DNA of 64,000 nucleotides. It comes from Lysobacterales bacterium 15-68-25. GTDB taxonomy: Bacteria; Pseudomonadota; Gammaproteobacteria; Xanthomonadales; Rhodanobacteraceae. Numbering within the stretch: the stretch's first letter is position 1; every line of letters starts with the position of its first letter. Made by a program: the position numbers and the translations under genes. The DNA is taken from positions 122,033 through 186,032 of the forward strand of contig NCKB01000010.1 in NCBI GenBank assembly GCA_002279065.1, read 5' to 3'. Positions 11,769 through 23,365 of this stretch are shown in pieces. The notes beneath the pieces are model-generated. The model worked only from the letters and a program-made list of their open reading frames with translations. It was not told the origin of the DNA and searched no databases.

Positions 11769-12413
11769 TCAGCCGTTATCCAGGGTGGAGCCGGTCAGCA
11801 GGCCGCGGGCCAGCATCGCGCACTGCTTGCGATGCAGGAGGAGCTGCCACTGCCGCCCTCCCACCTGCCGCCACAGCACCGCCGAGCGGACGGCGGCGAG
11901 CAGGCTGGTGCGCACGCGCTCGACGATCGCCTCCTGGCGCAGCATCTGCGGGTTACCGGTGACCATCACGCGCGGCTTCAGGGTGGAGAGCGTGGACACG
12001 TACAGCGCGGCCAGCCGGCCGATCACCTGGCTGGAGTACCTGCCGAAATGATCGACCTGCCGCTGTGCGGCCAGCAGGCCCTGCTGCAGCTCGTTGCGCA
12101 GGGCGGGATGGCGGCTGAGGGTGCGCTCCAGGCGCATCACGGTGATCGCCATGCGGGTGACGGCCATGTCGCTGGAGCTGTCTTCCAGTTGGCCGATCAG
12201 GGTGCGTAGCCCCAGGCGGAGCGCGGACGTGCGGCCGTAGACGCCGACCACAGAGTCGGCGTCGATGCGGAACACGCTGTCCACGCTGGCCTCGAAAGCT
12301 GCCTCGTCGCAGCGTCCCTGGTTCGCCAGTTGATGGGCGAGGGCGGTGGCCTGGAACAGGCCGGCCAGCGCGAGCACGCGCTCTTCGTTCATGACAAACA
12401 GGCTGGGTACCAC
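11769..12413 (-). CDS. hflD: High frequency lysogenization protein HflD homologue
   Basis: A 214-residue helical protein resembling HflD: VLALAGLFQATALAHQLANQG at the N-terminus, then STLKPRVMVTGNP and SLLAAVRSAVLWRQVGG near the C-terminus. E. coli HflD (213 aa) is a peripheral membrane protein that binds lambda CII; its housekeeping role is unclear. I take a GTG at 12413, because a GGAG lies 9 bases upstream, while the internal ATG at 12392 has no such site. It follows mnmA by 3 bases, the same order as in E. coli (nudJ-mnmA-hflD). Confidence 0.88.
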   Translation of the reverse strand: MVPSLFVMNEERVLALAGLFQATALAHQLANQGRCDEAAFEASVDSVFRIDADSVVGVYGRTSALRLGLRTLIGQLEDSSSDMAVTRMAITVMRLERTLSRHPALRNELQQGLLAAQRQVDHFGRYSSQVIGRLAALYVSTLSTLKPRVMVTGNPQMLRQEAIVERVRTSLLAAVRSAVLWRQVGGRQWQLLLHRKQCAMLARGLLTGSTLDNG

Positions 12414-12416
12414 TTC

Positions 12417-13529
12417 TTACGACTCCGGTGAAACGGGCGGCAGGCCGCCGAACGGGGCGTCGGTGGCAGCGATCACCGCGCCACCCAGGCAGACCTCGCC
12501 GTCATAGAACACGACCGACTGCCCCGGCGTGACGGCGCGCTGGGGTTCATCGAAGCGCACCTCCAACTGCTCGCCGAGCAGTCGCACCTCGCAGGCCTGG
12601 TCGGTCTGGCGGTAACGGGTCTTGGCCGTGCAGCGGAAGCGGCTGGCGGGCGCTTCGCCCGCGATCCAGTGAGGGTTGTCGGCCACCAGCCGCGTGGACT
12701 GCAGCCAATGGTTCTCGCCGCCCTGGGCAACGTACAGGATGTTGCCCGGCACGTCCTTGCCGACCACGTACCAGGCTTCGCCGCTGGCACCATGGCGGCC
12801 GCCGATGCCCAGACCCTGGCGCTGGCCGAGGGTGTAGTACATGACGCCCTGGTGCTGGCCGACCTCGCGTCCGTCGGGGGTGCGTATCGCGCCGGGCCGG
12901 GCCGGGATGTACTGGCTCAGGAACCCGCGGAAGTCTCGTTCCCCGATGAAGCAGATGCCGGTGGAATCCTTCTTGGCGTGGGTCGGCAGGTTGGCTTCAC
13001 GGGCCATGGCCCGCACCCGCTCCTTGGGCAGATGGCCGATCGGGAACAGCGTGGCGGCCAGCTGGGTCTGGCCGATCGCGTGCAGGAAGTAGGTCTGGTC
13101 CTTGGTGCGGTCCGCCGCGCGCAGCAGGCGATAGCGGCCCTCGTGCTGGTCGACCTGCGCGTAGTGGCCGGTGGCGATCTTTTCCGCCCCCAGTGCCCGG
13201 GCCTCGTCCAGGAAGGTCTTGAACTTGATCTCGCGGTTGCACAGCACGTCCGGATTGGGCGTGCGGCCGGCGCGGTACTCGGCGAGGAAGTGCTCGAACA
13301 CGCCGTCCCAGTACTCGGCGGCGAAGTTGCGCGCATGGAACGGGATGCCGAGGCGTCCGCACACGCCCAGCGCATCCTTGCGGTCGGCGTCGGCCGTGCA
13401 GGGGCCGGAGCGCTCGTCCTCCTCCCAGTTCTGCATGAACAGGCCCTCGACCTCGTAGCCGGCCTGCTGCAGGACCAGGGCGGCAACCGACGAGTCGACG
13501 CCGCCGGAAATGCCGAGCATCACCTTCAC
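12417..13529 (-). CDS. mnmA: tRNA-specific 2-thiouridylase MnmA
   Basis: MnmA adds sulphur to uridine 34 of tRNA-Lys, -Glu and -Gln in the cytoplasm, using ATP and a sulphur relay. The 370-residue product begins with a PP-loop, [15 protein letters not shown]. It carries catalytic cysteines in GVCG (about residue 53-60 region) and [12 protein letters not shown] (about 200), plus the C-terminal beta-barrel. The start is a GTG at 13529 that overlaps the nudJ stop as GTGA; a longer open frame upstream is a shadow of nudJ. Length and synteny with hflD and nudJ match E. coli. Confidence 0.95.
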   Translation of the reverse strand: MKVMLGISGGVDSSVAALVLQQAGYEVEGLFMQNWEEDERSGPCTADADRKDALGVCGRLGIPFHARNFAAEYWDGVFEHFLAEYRAGRTPNPDVLCNREIKFKTFLDEARALGAEKIATGHYAQVDQHEGRYRLLRAADRTKDQTYFLHAIGQTQLAATLFPIGHLPKERVRAMAREANLPTHAKKDSTGICFIGERDFRGFLSQYIPARPGAIRTPDGREVGQHQGVMYYTLGQRQGLGIGGRHGASGEAWYVVGKDVPGNILYVAQGGENHWLQSTRLVADNPHWIAGEAPASRFRCTAKTRYRQTDQACEVRLLGEQLEVRFDEPQRAVTPGQSVVFYDGEVCLGGAVIAATDAPFGGLPPVSPES

Positions 13530-14011
13530 GGGTAGCGATCCCCGTCGAGCAGGCTGGTCAGGGCGGTCAGCGGCAGGCGCTGGCCGGCGAGCCAGGCGTC
13601 GATGCTCTGGAGTACCAGCGGACTGCGCAGGCGATCGCCGAACGCGGCGATTTCCTCCCGGGTGAGCCACAGTGCACGCCGGATGCCCTTGTCGAGCGGT
13701 CGCGCCGGGTCATGGCTTAGCGGTCGCGCGGCGAAGCTGAAGCGCACCACGCCGTCGCCATGCTCGGTGCTGCGCCACTGGTGGATGCCGATCAGGTGCT
13801 GCAGTTCGACCGTCCAGCCGGTCTCCTCCAGCGTCTCGCGAACCGCCGCGGTGGCGAGGCTTTCGCGGTCGTCGAGATGGCCGGCCGGCTGGTTGTAGGC
13901 GAGGCGGCCGCCGACCTCCTCCTCGACCATCAGGTAGCGGTCGCCGTCCGTCACCACGCAGGCAACGGTCACATGCGGGCACCACACGGACGAGGGAGAA
14001 GAGACGGGCAT
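13526..14011 (-). CDS. nudJ: Nudix hydrolase NudJ
   Basis: A 161-residue Nudix protein. The Nudix box GX5EX7REUXEEXGU is fully present from GHLDDRESL through RETLEETGW (residues about 44-66). E. coli NudJ hydrolyses thiamine pyrimidine pyrophosphates and nucleoside di/triphosphates. The assignment to NudJ rather than another Nudix family rests on the YNQPAGHL motif and the conserved position directly upstream of mnmA, with which it overlaps by four bases (GTGA). Confidence 0.88.
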   Translation of the reverse strand: MPVSSPSSVWCPHVTVACVVTDGDRYLMVEEEVGGRLAYNQPAGHLDDRESLATAAVRETLEETGWTVELQHLIGIHQWRSTEHGDGVVRFSFAARPLSHDPARPLDKGIRRALWLTREEIAAFGDRLRSPLVLQSIDAWLAGQRLPLTALTSLLDGDRYP

Positions 14012-14134
14012 GTCGGCTTGCCTTGCGGCACTGGAAAAGCGTTCATTGTGCCATCACCTCTGTCCGCGTCGCCAAAGCTGCATCCCCGGCGTCGTAGAAT
14101 CCGTATCAACCGGCAAGTGGTCTTCTTTTTCTCC

Positions 14135-14461
14135 ATGGCAAACCAACCCGAACACGAGCAGAGCCCCGGACACGGGCTGGCGCTGGAACCCTCCCGCCCG
14201 GAGGTGGCACGGCCGCCGCTGTATCAAGTTCTGCTCATGAATGACGATTTCACCCCCATGGACTTCGTGGTGGAGGTACTGCGCGGGTTCTTCGGTATGG
14301 ACCAGGAGAAGGCCGTACAGGTGATGCTTCACGTGCATACCCGCGGAAGAGGCGTGTGCGGCGTGTTCACTCGCGAGGTGGCCGAGACGAAAGTCACCCA
14401 GGTGAACGAATATTCACGTGCCCATCAGCACCCGCTGTTGTGCACTATGGAAAAGCTGTAG
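14135..14461 (+). CDS. clpS: ATP-dependent Clp protease adaptor ClpS
   Basis: ClpS delivers N-end-rule substrates to ClpAP. The 108-residue protein has a disordered N-terminal tail ([15 protein letters not shown]) followed by the ClpS core [39 protein letters not shown] and a C-terminal [11 protein letters not shown]. The hydrophobic pocket residues of the N-degron site lie in these segments. The ATG at 14135 gives the usual length; open frame upstream is non-coding. It is followed by clpA after 67 bases, the standard clpS-clpA pair. Confidence 0.95.
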   Translation: MANQPEHEQSPGHGLALEPSRPEVARPPLYQVLLMNDDFTPMDFVVEVLRGFFGMDQEKAVQVMLHVHTRGRGVCGVFTREVAETKVTQVNEYSRAHQHPLLCTMEKL

Positions 14462-14528
14462 GCGACCCCACTTTTGGCGATAACGCGGCTCCCCCAGGCC
14501 GCAGCCATATAACCGGGAGACGGTCCGG

Positions 14529-16799
<2,271 letters not shown>

Positions 16800-16840
16800 T
16801 GGCGGATCCTGCGGGGCGTGACCCCGCGGGACCGGGCACG

Positions 16841-16873
16841 AAAAAAGGCGACGCCACGGCGTCGCCTTTTTTT
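16841..16873. terminator. Bidirectional terminator between clpA and infA
   Basis: A 15-base perfect inverted repeat beginning AAAAAAGGCGACGCC and ending GGCGTCGCCTTTTTT, separated by two bases so that the real loop is a little larger. A-run and T-run flank it, so it serves both convergent genes. Confidence 0.92.
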
Positions 16874-16913
16874 GTCCGTCGCGGCGCCGAGGGGCCGCGA
16901 CCGGACATTCCGC

Positions 16914-17132
16914 TTACTTCATGCGATAGGTGATGCGACCCTTGGTCAGGTCGTACGGGGTCATTTCGACCTTCACCTTGTCGCCGGTCAGGATGCGGAT
17001 GTAGTGCTTGCGCATGCGGCCGGAGATGTGGGCGATGATCACGTGCCCGTTCTCCAGCTGCACCCGGAACATGGTGTTGGGCAGGGTCTCCTGGACCGTG
17101 CCTTCCATTTCGATGACGTCGTCTTTGGCCAT
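16914..17132 (-). CDS. infA: Translation initiation factor IF-1
   Basis: IF-1 binds the ribosomal A site during initiation. The 72-residue product is exactly the usual length: a single S1/OB fold starting [19 protein letters not shown], with the conserved [19 protein letters not shown] and a C-terminal GRITYRMK. The ATG at 17132 is chosen over the longer open frame because it gives the canonical N-terminus. It is monocistronic and ends at the clpA/infA terminator. In E. coli, infA also lies near clpA. Confidence 0.97.
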   Translation of the reverse strand: MAKDDVIEMEGTVQETLPNTMFRVQLENGHVIIAHISGRMRKHYIRILTGDKVKVEMTPYDLTKGRITYRMK

Positions 17133-17214
17133 GCTTTCCGTCGTTCGATCGCGGGCCGTTGTGGCCGCGTAAGCCGACGAGTATGCCACGTCGGCGGTCC
17201 TGGTTAAAGATTCA

Positions 17215-17490
17215 TCAGGCCAGGTGCTCGGCCAGCTTGCGGCGGATCTCGTCCTCGACCATGCCCTTGAGTGGGGACAGCATCAGGCCGAGCTCCGCGT
17301 GTACGGTCACCTCGCTCGCAGCCACCGCGATACTGCCCTTCACGCCGGAGCGGGAGAAGCGCAGGGTGTCGCCCTCCCAGCGGCTGTCCATGTCGAATTT
17401 CTCGCGCATGCGGGCGGCGACCCGGTCGACCCGGGCACGGGCCTCGGCGAGGGGAAGCTGGTGGGGTTGGCGCAGGTCGATGGAAGGCAT
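17215..17490 (-). CDS. Polyhydroxyalkanoic acid system family protein
   Basis: A 91-residue protein resembling the small family named for polyhydroxyalkanoate granule systems (Pfam PHA_gran_rgn): [21 protein letters not shown] at the N-terminus, then beta strands and an amphipathic C-terminal helix ([18 protein letters not shown]). No PHA synthase or phasin gene is nearby, so the name reflects family similarity only. A longer open frame upstream overlaps the divergent FHA gene and is rejected. Function is unknown. Confidence 0.75.
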   Translation of the reverse strand: MPSIDLRQPHQLPLAEARARVDRVAARMREKFDMDSRWEGDTLRFSRSGVKGSIAVAASEVTVHAELGLMLSPLKGMVEDEIRRKLAEHLA

Positions 17491-17602
17491 GTCCGCATTG
17501 TCGGGCAGGCGGGCAAGCGGTGTCACGCAGGGTATGCCCGTGGCGGTGCGGCGGGCGGTCCGGCTTCTGCTAGAGTCCCCGCGTTCGTCGACTGGTTCAC
17601 AG

Positions 17603-18370
17603 ATGCGCATCGAGTTTCCCCACGCGGCCCGCGAAGACATCCCCTGGGACACCCCTGTCCTCACGGTCGGCAGCGCGCCCGGCAACACGGTGGTGCTGGG
17701 CGCACATCAGGCGGCACCCCACCATCTCGAATTGCGCAAGGACGAGCGCGGCTGCCTGCTGCGGGTCCTGCCCGGGGCTGGCCGTATCTATCTGAACGCA
17801 CGGCCCGTGCGCGAGCGGGCGCTGCTTCGCGCCGGCGACGTGCTCAGCGTGGGTGACTGCCGGATGCTGATCCGGGAGGATGGCGATCCAGCCACTCGCG
17901 AGCCGTTGCATGTGCCGCAATCCAGTCGCTGTACCGTCGCGTTGCGCGCCGTGGCCGGTCCGCTGTCCGGGCGGGTACTGCCGTTGCGTGATCGCCTGCA
18001 GTTGGGGCCGGCATCGACACCGCCGCTGGACTTGCCACAGGGCGAGTCGGCCGCACTCAGCCTGTGCTGGTCCGATGGACAGCTGCGCCTGCGGCTGGAG
18101 CAGCGCTCGGCGCGTTACCCGCTGTGCGTCAACGGCATCGAGGTGGCGGAGCTCGCGTTGCAGCCAGGCGACCAGATCGGGCTGGCGACCCACCGCTTCG
18201 TCGTCGATGCCCCGGGCATGCAGCCGGAGCCCGAGCTGCCGGCGCTGGCGGCCCATGGCGATCTCCTGCCGGAAGAGCAGGCCGGGCCGCGCGGCGAGGT
18301 GTGGTGGCTGATCGTCACCGCTGCCGTGCTGGCGCTCGGCATCGCCCTGGTGCTGCTGGTTCGCCTCTGA
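17603..18370 (+). CDS. FHA-domain-like membrane-anchored protein
   Basis: A 255-residue protein with two forkhead-associated-like beta-sandwiches. The first (about 17-95) reads LTVGSAPGNTVVLG, HHLELRKDE and RAGDVLSVGDCRMLI. The second (about 130-210) contains RYPLCVNGIEVAELALQPGDQIGLA. A single C-terminal membrane helix follows (VWWLIVTAAVLALGIALVLL), so the domains probably face the cytoplasm as a tail-anchored protein. FHA domains usually bind phosphothreonine, but the classic GR/S/H/N set is only partly visible, so ligand binding is uncertain. It lies divergent from the PHA-family gene and upstream of serC. Confidence 0.7.
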   Translation: MRIEFPHAAREDIPWDTPVLTVGSAPGNTVVLGAHQAAPHHLELRKDERGCLLRVLPGAGRIYLNARPVRERALLRAGDVLSVGDCRMLIREDGDPATREPLHVPQSSRCTVALRAVAGPLSGRVLPLRDRLQLGPASTPPLDLPQGESAALSLCWSDGQLRLRLEQRSARYPLCVNGIEVAELALQPGDQIGLATHRFVVDAPGMQPEPELPALAAHGDLLPEEQAGPRGEVWWLIVTAAVLALGIALVLLVRL

Positions 18371-18448
18371 TCCACGCATTGACGCCGGCTTGTTGCGGCG
18401 CGCCATAATGCGGCGGTCCGTCGGCAGTCCATCGGGAGAGAGCGGTCA

Positions 18449-19534
18449 GTGAGCAAGGTGTGGAATTTCAGTGCGGGCCCCGCGGCGCTGCCGCGCGAGG
18501 TGCTGGAGCAGGCGCAGCGCGAGCTGCTGGACTGGAACGGTTCGGGCATGTCGGTGATGGAGCAGTCGCATCGCGGCAAGCGCTTCATCGCGCTGGCCGC
18601 CCAAGCCGAGGCCGACTTGCGCGAGCTGATGGCGATTCCCGACGACTACGCGGTGCTGTTCCTCCAGGGGGGGGCGACCCAGCATTTCGCGCAGATCCCG
18701 ATGAACCTGGCCGGCCCGGAGGATCGGGCGGACTACGTGGTGACCGGCCACTGGGGTGAGAAGGCGGTCCGCGAGGCGGCACCGTACGTCCAGGTGAACA
18801 TCGCCGCGACCGGATATGGCGACGGCTTCCGCAGCCTGCCGCCGCGCGAGGGGTGGACACTCGATCCGCGCGCGGCCTACGTGCATTACACGCCGAACGA
18901 AACCATCCACGGCGTGGAATTCGGCGACGTGCCGGACGTGAGCGAGGTGCCGCTGGTGGCGGACATGTCCTCGAACATCCTCTCTGCGCCGGTCGACGTC
19001 TCGCGTTTCGGCCTGATCTACGCCGGCGCGCAAAAGAACATCGGCCCCTCCGGCCTGGTGGTGATGATCGCTCGTCGCGACCTGCTGGCGCGGCCGGGCC
19101 GGCCGATGGCCAAGATCCTGCGCTATGCCGAACATGCCGGGCAGGATTCCATGCTCAACACGCCCAACACCTGGGGCTGGTACCTGGCCGGGCTCACCTT
19201 CAAATGGCTCAAGGCACAGGGCGGCGTCGCGGCGATGGCCGAGCGCAACCGCACCAAGGCCGAGCTGCTGTACCAGGCGATCGACGGCTCTGGCGGCTTC
19301 TACGCCAATGCGGTCGATCCGGCCGCGCGCTCGCGCATGAACGTGCCGTTCACCCTGCGCGACAGCGCGCTCGACGCCGAATTCCTCAAAGAGTCGGAAG
19401 CGGCGGGCCTGATCGCGCTCAAGGGCCACAAGGCGGTCGGCGGCATGCGCGCCTCGCTGTACAACGCGGTGCCGCTGGAGGCGGTGCAGGCGCTGGTCGC
19501 CTTCATGCGCGACTTCGCCAATCGTCACGGATGA
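18449..19534 (+). CDS. serC: Phosphoserine aminotransferase
   Basis: SerC converts 3-phosphohydroxypyruvate to phosphoserine (serine and pyridoxal phosphate synthesis) with PLP. The 361-residue protein starts [19 protein letters not shown] and has the active-site lysine in [12 protein letters not shown] (about 197) and the [14 protein letters not shown] motif. Initiation is at a GTG (18449) with GGGAGAG about 9 bases upstream. It heads the cluster serC-pheA-aroA, a common proteobacterial order linking serine and aromatic amino acid synthesis. Confidence 0.97.
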   Translation: MSKVWNFSAGPAALPREVLEQAQRELLDWNGSGMSVMEQSHRGKRFIALAAQAEADLRELMAIPDDYAVLFLQGGATQHFAQIPMNLAGPEDRADYVVTGHWGEKAVREAAPYVQVNIAATGYGDGFRSLPPREGWTLDPRAAYVHYTPNETIHGVEFGDVPDVSEVPLVADMSSNILSAPVDVSRFGLIYAGAQKNIGPSGLVVMIARRDLLARPGRPMAKILRYAEHAGQDSMLNTPNTWGWYLAGLTFKWLKAQGGVAAMAERNRTKAELLYQAIDGSGGFYANAVDPAARSRMNVPFTLRDSALDAEFLKESEAAGLIALKGHKAVGGMRASLYNAVPLEAVQALVAFMRDFANRHG

Positions 19535-19612
19535 AACCAAGGCGCTTCGTCGCGCTTTCAGGCACCATGGCGTTCCGAGTGTTTGGACGTCTATCCATCC
19601 AGGTTGTTTTTC

Positions 19613-20701
19613 ATGGCTGATTCGAAGAACCCGCTGAGCGAGGTGCGCGAGCGCATCGACAGTATCGACCGGCAGATCCAGGAGCTGATCGCCGAGCGTG
19701 CCGAGCGCGCCCGCGAGGTGGCCAAGGTGAAGGGCGAGGGCCTGTCGGCGATCGACTATTACCGTCCCGAGCGGGAGGCCCACGTGTTGCGCATGGTGGT
19801 GGATCGCAACAAGGGGCCGCTGTCCGACGCGGAGATGGTGCGGCTGTTCCGCGAAATCATGTCGTCCTGCCTGGCGCAGGAGGATCCGCTGAAGATCGGC
19901 TTCCTCGGCCCCGAGGGCACCTTCAGCGAGCAGGCCGTGCGCAAGCATTTCGGCCATGCCGCCTACGCGCTGCCGCTGGGCAGCATCGAGGAAGTGTTCC
20001 AGGAAGTGGCCGCGGGCCACGCCGATTTTGGCGTGGTGCCGGTGGAAAACTCGGGGCAGGGCATGATCCAGGTCACCTTGGACATGTTCCTCACCTCCGA
20101 GGCGACGATCTGCGGCGAGGTGGAGCTGCGCGTGCACCAGTGCCTGCACTCGCTCAGCGGCGACCTTGCCGATGTGCGCCACGTCTATGCGCACGCGCAG
20201 TCGCTGCAGCAGTGCAAGACCTGGCTGCGGTTGAATCTGCCGGGCGTGGAATGCACCGCGGTCAGCAGCAATGCCGAGGCTGCGCGGATGGCGCGTGCCG
20301 ACGAGCAGGCCGCGGCCATCGCCGGCGAGAGCGCGGGCAAGATCTACGGGCTGAAGACGGTCGCCAAGGCGATCGAGGATCGTGCCGACAACACCACGCG
20401 CTTTCTGGTGATCGGCCGTTCGGTGTTCCCGCCGTCGGGCAACGACCGCACCTCGCTGCTGGTCACCGTCAACGACAAGCCCGGCGCGCTTTACGACGTG
20501 CTCAGTCCCTTCGCCAAGCACGGTGTCAGCCTCAATCGCATCGAGTCGCGTCCGGCGCACACCGGCAAATGGCAGTACGCGTTCTTCATCGATGTCTCCG
20601 GCCATATCGACGAGGGCAACCTGAAGGAGGCCGTGGCGGAGATCCGCCCCAGCGTGGCCAGCCTGCGGGTGCTCGGTTCCTACCCGGTGGCCCTGCCGTG
20701 A
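19613..20701 (+). CDS. pheA: Bifunctional chorismate mutase / prephenate dehydratase (P-protein)
   Basis: PheA turns chorismate into prephenate and then phenylpyruvate for phenylalanine synthesis. The 362-residue product has the chorismate mutase helix bundle (residues 1-95; RIDSIDRQIQELIAERAE). The dehydratase domain (about 104-280) has NTTRFLVIG, and the C-terminal ACT domain carries the feedback-binding ESRP motif (NRIESRPAHTGKWQY). The ATG at 19613 is used; the ten-residue longer form is less family-like. The stop overlaps the aroA start as GTGA. Confidence 0.96.
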   Translation: MADSKNPLSEVRERIDSIDRQIQELIAERAERAREVAKVKGEGLSAIDYYRPEREAHVLRMVVDRNKGPLSDAEMVRLFREIMSSCLAQEDPLKIGFLGPEGTFSEQAVRKHFGHAAYALPLGSIEEVFQEVAAGHADFGVVPVENSGQGMIQVTLDMFLTSEATICGEVELRVHQCLHSLSGDLADVRHVYAHAQSLQQCKTWLRLNLPGVECTAVSSNAEAARMARADEQAAAIAGESAGKIYGLKTVAKAIEDRADNTTRFLVIGRSVFPPSGNDRTSLLVTVNDKPGALYDVLSPFAKHGVSLNRIESRPAHTGKWQYAFFIDVSGHIDEGNLKEAVAEIRPSVASLRVLGSYPVALP

Positions 20702-22014
20702 GCGGCGGCCAGCGTGTGGACTGGACCAGCCGCCCGGCCGGTCCGCTGAGCGGTGTCGTGCGCGTGCCCGGTGACAAGTCGGTGTCGCACCGCGCGATGA
20801 TGCTCGGCGCCCTCGCCGAGGGCGTGTCGCATATCCATGGCTTCCTCGAAGGCGAGGACACCCGCGCCACCGCGGCGGTGATGCAGCAGCTCGGCGTGCG
20901 CATCGACGCACTGGCCGATGGTGAGCGCGTGGTGCATGGCGTGGGGCTGCGCGGCCTGCGTGCCGCCAGCGGTCCGCTCGACTGCGGCAACGCCGGTACC
21001 GGCATGCGCCTGCTCACCGGTCTGCTGGCCGGCCAGGCGTTCGACAGCACGCTGGTCGGCGACGAGTCGCTTTCGAAACGGCCGATGCGCCGGGTCACCG
21101 ATCCGCTGGCGGCGATGGGGGCACGTATCGACAGCCACGATGGCCTGCCGCCCCTGCGGGTGCACGGCGGCCAGCCGCTGCATGGCATCCGCTACACGCT
21201 GCCGGTGGCCAGCGCCCAGGTGAAATCGGCGCTGCTGCTGGCCGGCCTGTACGCCGAGGGCGAGACCGAGGTGATCGAGCCGCACCCGACCCGCGACTAC
21301 ACCGAGCGCATGCTCGCGGCGTTCGGCTGGCCGATCGAGTTTTCGCCGGGCCGTGCGAAGTTGACGGGCGGCCATGCCCTGCGCGCCACCGACGTGCGCG
21401 TGCCGGCCGATTTCTCCTCGGCGGCGTTCTTCCTGGTCGCCGGCAGCATCGTGCCCGGCGCCGAGCTGCGCCTGCCGGCGGTGGGCCTGAACCCGCGTCG
21501 CACCGGCCTGCTGCAGGCGCTGCGCCTGATGGGAGCGGACATCCGCATCGAGAACGAGGGCGAGAGCGGCGGCGAGCCGGTCGGCGACTTGGTGGTGCGG
21601 CATGCGCCGCTGCGCGGCATCGAGCTGCCCGAGGTGCTGGTGCCGGACATGATCGACGAGTTCCCCGCGCTGTTCGTCGCCGCGGCCGCCGCCGAGGGCG
21701 CGACCGTGGTCAGCGGCGCGGCCGAGCTGCGGGTGAAGGAGTCCGATCGGCTGGCCAGCATGGCCGCCGGCCTGCAGGCGCTGGGCGTGCGGATCGACGA
21801 ACGGCCGGACGGCGCCACCATCCACGGCGGCCCGATCGGCACGGGCAGCATCGACAGCCATGGCGACCACCGCATCGCGATGAGCTTCGCCGTGGCTGGC
21901 CTGATCGCCGGTGGCCCGGTGCGCATCGGCGACTGCGCCAACGTCGCGACCTCGTTCCCCGGCTTCATGGAACTGGCCAACGGCTGCGGCTTCGACCTGG
22001 GCGTGGCCGGATGA
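20698..22014 (+). CDS. aroA: 3-phosphoshikimate 1-carboxyvinyltransferase (EPSP synthase)
   Basis: AroA joins phosphoenolpyruvate to shikimate-3-phosphate in the shikimate pathway. The 438-residue product shows the PGDKSVSHRAMMLGALAEG segment, the phosphate-binding GNAGTGMRLLTGLLAG and the RVKESDRLASM motif. GNAGTG with no proline nearby is of the type found in Xanthomonadales. The GTG start at 20698 overlaps the pheA stop by four bases, indicating coupled translation. Confidence 0.96.
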   Translation: MSGGQRVDWTSRPAGPLSGVVRVPGDKSVSHRAMMLGALAEGVSHIHGFLEGEDTRATAAVMQQLGVRIDALADGERVVHGVGLRGLRAASGPLDCGNAGTGMRLLTGLLAGQAFDSTLVGDESLSKRPMRRVTDPLAAMGARIDSHDGLPPLRVHGGQPLHGIRYTLPVASAQVKSALLLAGLYAEGETEVIEPHPTRDYTERMLAAFGWPIEFSPGRAKLTGGHALRATDVRVPADFSSAAFFLVAGSIVPGAELRLPAVGLNPRRTGLLQALRLMGADIRIENEGESGGEPVGDLVVRHAPLRGIELPEVLVPDMIDEFPALFVAAAAAEGATVVSGAAELRVKESDRLASMAAGLQALGVRIDERPDGATIHGGPIGTGSIDSHGDHRIAMSFAVAGLIAGGPVRIGDCANVATSFPGFMELANGCGFDLGVAG

Positions 22015-22078
22015 CGGTCTCGTCGCCGCAAGGGCGTGCAGGTAGGCTTGCACGCCTCGTCCGCAGCTCCTGAGCGCC

Positions 22079-22849
22079 ATGCCCGATCCGTCCTTCATCG
22101 TCGCCATTCCCGCCCGCTACGGCTCCACCCGCCTGCCGGCCAAGCCGCTGCGCGCCATCGCCGGCGTGCCGATGGTGGTGCGCGTGGCGCGGCGCGCGCT
22201 GCAGGCCGGCGCCCGCCAGGTGGTGGTGGCGGTGGACGACGAGCGCATCGCCGGCGCGCTTCAGGGGCAGGGCGTGGACATCTGCATGACCCGCGCCGAC
22301 CACGCCTCGGGCAGCGATCGCCTCGCCGAGTGTGCGGCGCACTACGGCTGGCCGGACGACGCCATCGTGGTGAACCTGCAGGGCGACGAGCCGTTCGCGC
22401 CGGCCGCAGGCATCCGTGAGGTGGCGCGCGCGCTGGCCGAGGACGATGCGCCGATGGCCACGCTGGCCACGCCGATCACCGAGGCGCACGAGCTGTTCGA
22501 TCCCAACGTGGTGAAGCTGGTGCACGATGCGCGCGGGCGCGCCCTGTATTTCAGCCGGGCGCCGCTGCCGTGGGCGCGGGACGCCTTCGCGGCGAGCCGC
22601 GACACGCTGCCGGCCGACGTGCCATTCCTGCGCCACATCGGCATCTACGCCTATCGTGCAGGCTTCCTGCGCCGGTACACGGGCCTGTCGCGCACGCCGC
22701 TGGAGCAGGCAGAGTCGCTGGAGCAACTGCGTGTGCTCGAACACGGCCATGCGATCGCGGTGCGGCTGACTCCCGAGCCGTTTCCGCCGGGCATCGACAC
22801 CGAGGCCGACCTGGAGCGTGCCGAGCGCTGGCTGGCGGGGCAGGCATGA
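22079..22849 (+). CDS. kdsB: 3-deoxy-manno-octulosonate cytidylyltransferase
   Basis: KdsB activates Kdo as CMP-Kdo for lipopolysaccharide inner-core synthesis. The 256-residue protein has the nucleotidyltransferase start [15 protein letters not shown] and the characteristic [11 protein letters not shown] and [10 protein letters not shown] motifs with metal-binding aspartate. It ends in [17 protein letters not shown] residues. Its stop overlaps the start of the following phosphatase gene as ATGA. Confidence 0.96.
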   Translation: MPDPSFIVAIPARYGSTRLPAKPLRAIAGVPMVVRVARRALQAGARQVVVAVDDERIAGALQGQGVDICMTRADHASGSDRLAECAAHYGWPDDAIVVNLQGDEPFAPAAGIREVARALAEDDAPMATLATPITEAHELFDPNVVKLVHDARGRALYFSRAPLPWARDAFAASRDTLPADVPFLRHIGIYAYRAGFLRRYTGLSRTPLEQAESLEQLRVLEHGHAIAVRLTPEPFPPGIDTEADLERAERWLAGQA

Positions 22850-23310
22850 GCGGTGGCGAACTGCTGATCGTCTGCCTGGGAAACATCTGTCGTTCGCCGG
22901 TGGTGGCCGAGGTGGTGCGCCAGCGTTTCGCCGCGGCTGGTCGGGCCGTGGCGGTGGATTCCTGCGGCACCGGCGGCTGGCACGTGGGGCACCGGGCTGA
23001 CGCCCGCATGCGCGAGGCAGCCCGTGCGGCCGGTTACGATCTCTCCGCGCACCGGGCCCGGCAGATCGAGGTGGCGGATTTCCAGCGCTTCGAGCGTGTG
23101 CTGGGCATGGACCAGGCCAACCTGCGCGACCTCGCCGCGCGCTGTCCGCAGGCGTTGCGGCACAAGCTCGACCTGTTCCTGCCTGCGGCCGGCATCGAGG
23201 ACGTGCTCGAGGTGCCCGACCCGTATTACGGCGGGCCGGAGGACTTCCGCCATGTGATCGCCCTGGCCGAGCGTGGCGCCGAGGGGCTGCTGGCTCGCCT
23301 GGGCGGCTGA
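22846..23310 (+). CDS. Low molecular weight protein-tyrosine-phosphatase
   Basis: A 154-residue LMW-PTP. The catalytic CX5R loop reads [10 protein letters not shown] at residues about 9-18, and the general acid lies in [12 protein letters not shown]. Bacterial members often regulate polysaccharide synthesis through Wzc-type tyrosine kinases, but no kinase or polysaccharide cluster is visible here, so the substrate is unknown. The start codon overlaps the kdsB stop (ATGA), indicating coexpression with lipopolysaccharide synthesis. Confidence 0.92.
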   Translation: MSGGELLIVCLGNICRSPVVAEVVRQRFAAAGRAVAVDSCGTGGWHVGHRADARMREAARAAGYDLSAHRARQIEVADFQRFERVLGMDQANLRDLAARCPQALRHKLDLFLPAAGIEDVLEVPDPYYGGPEDFRHVIALAERGAEGLLARLGG

Positions 23311-23365
23311 CACGGGGCTCCGGACGGGCGGTGGATCCGCCCGCCAGCGGCTACACTTGCATCCC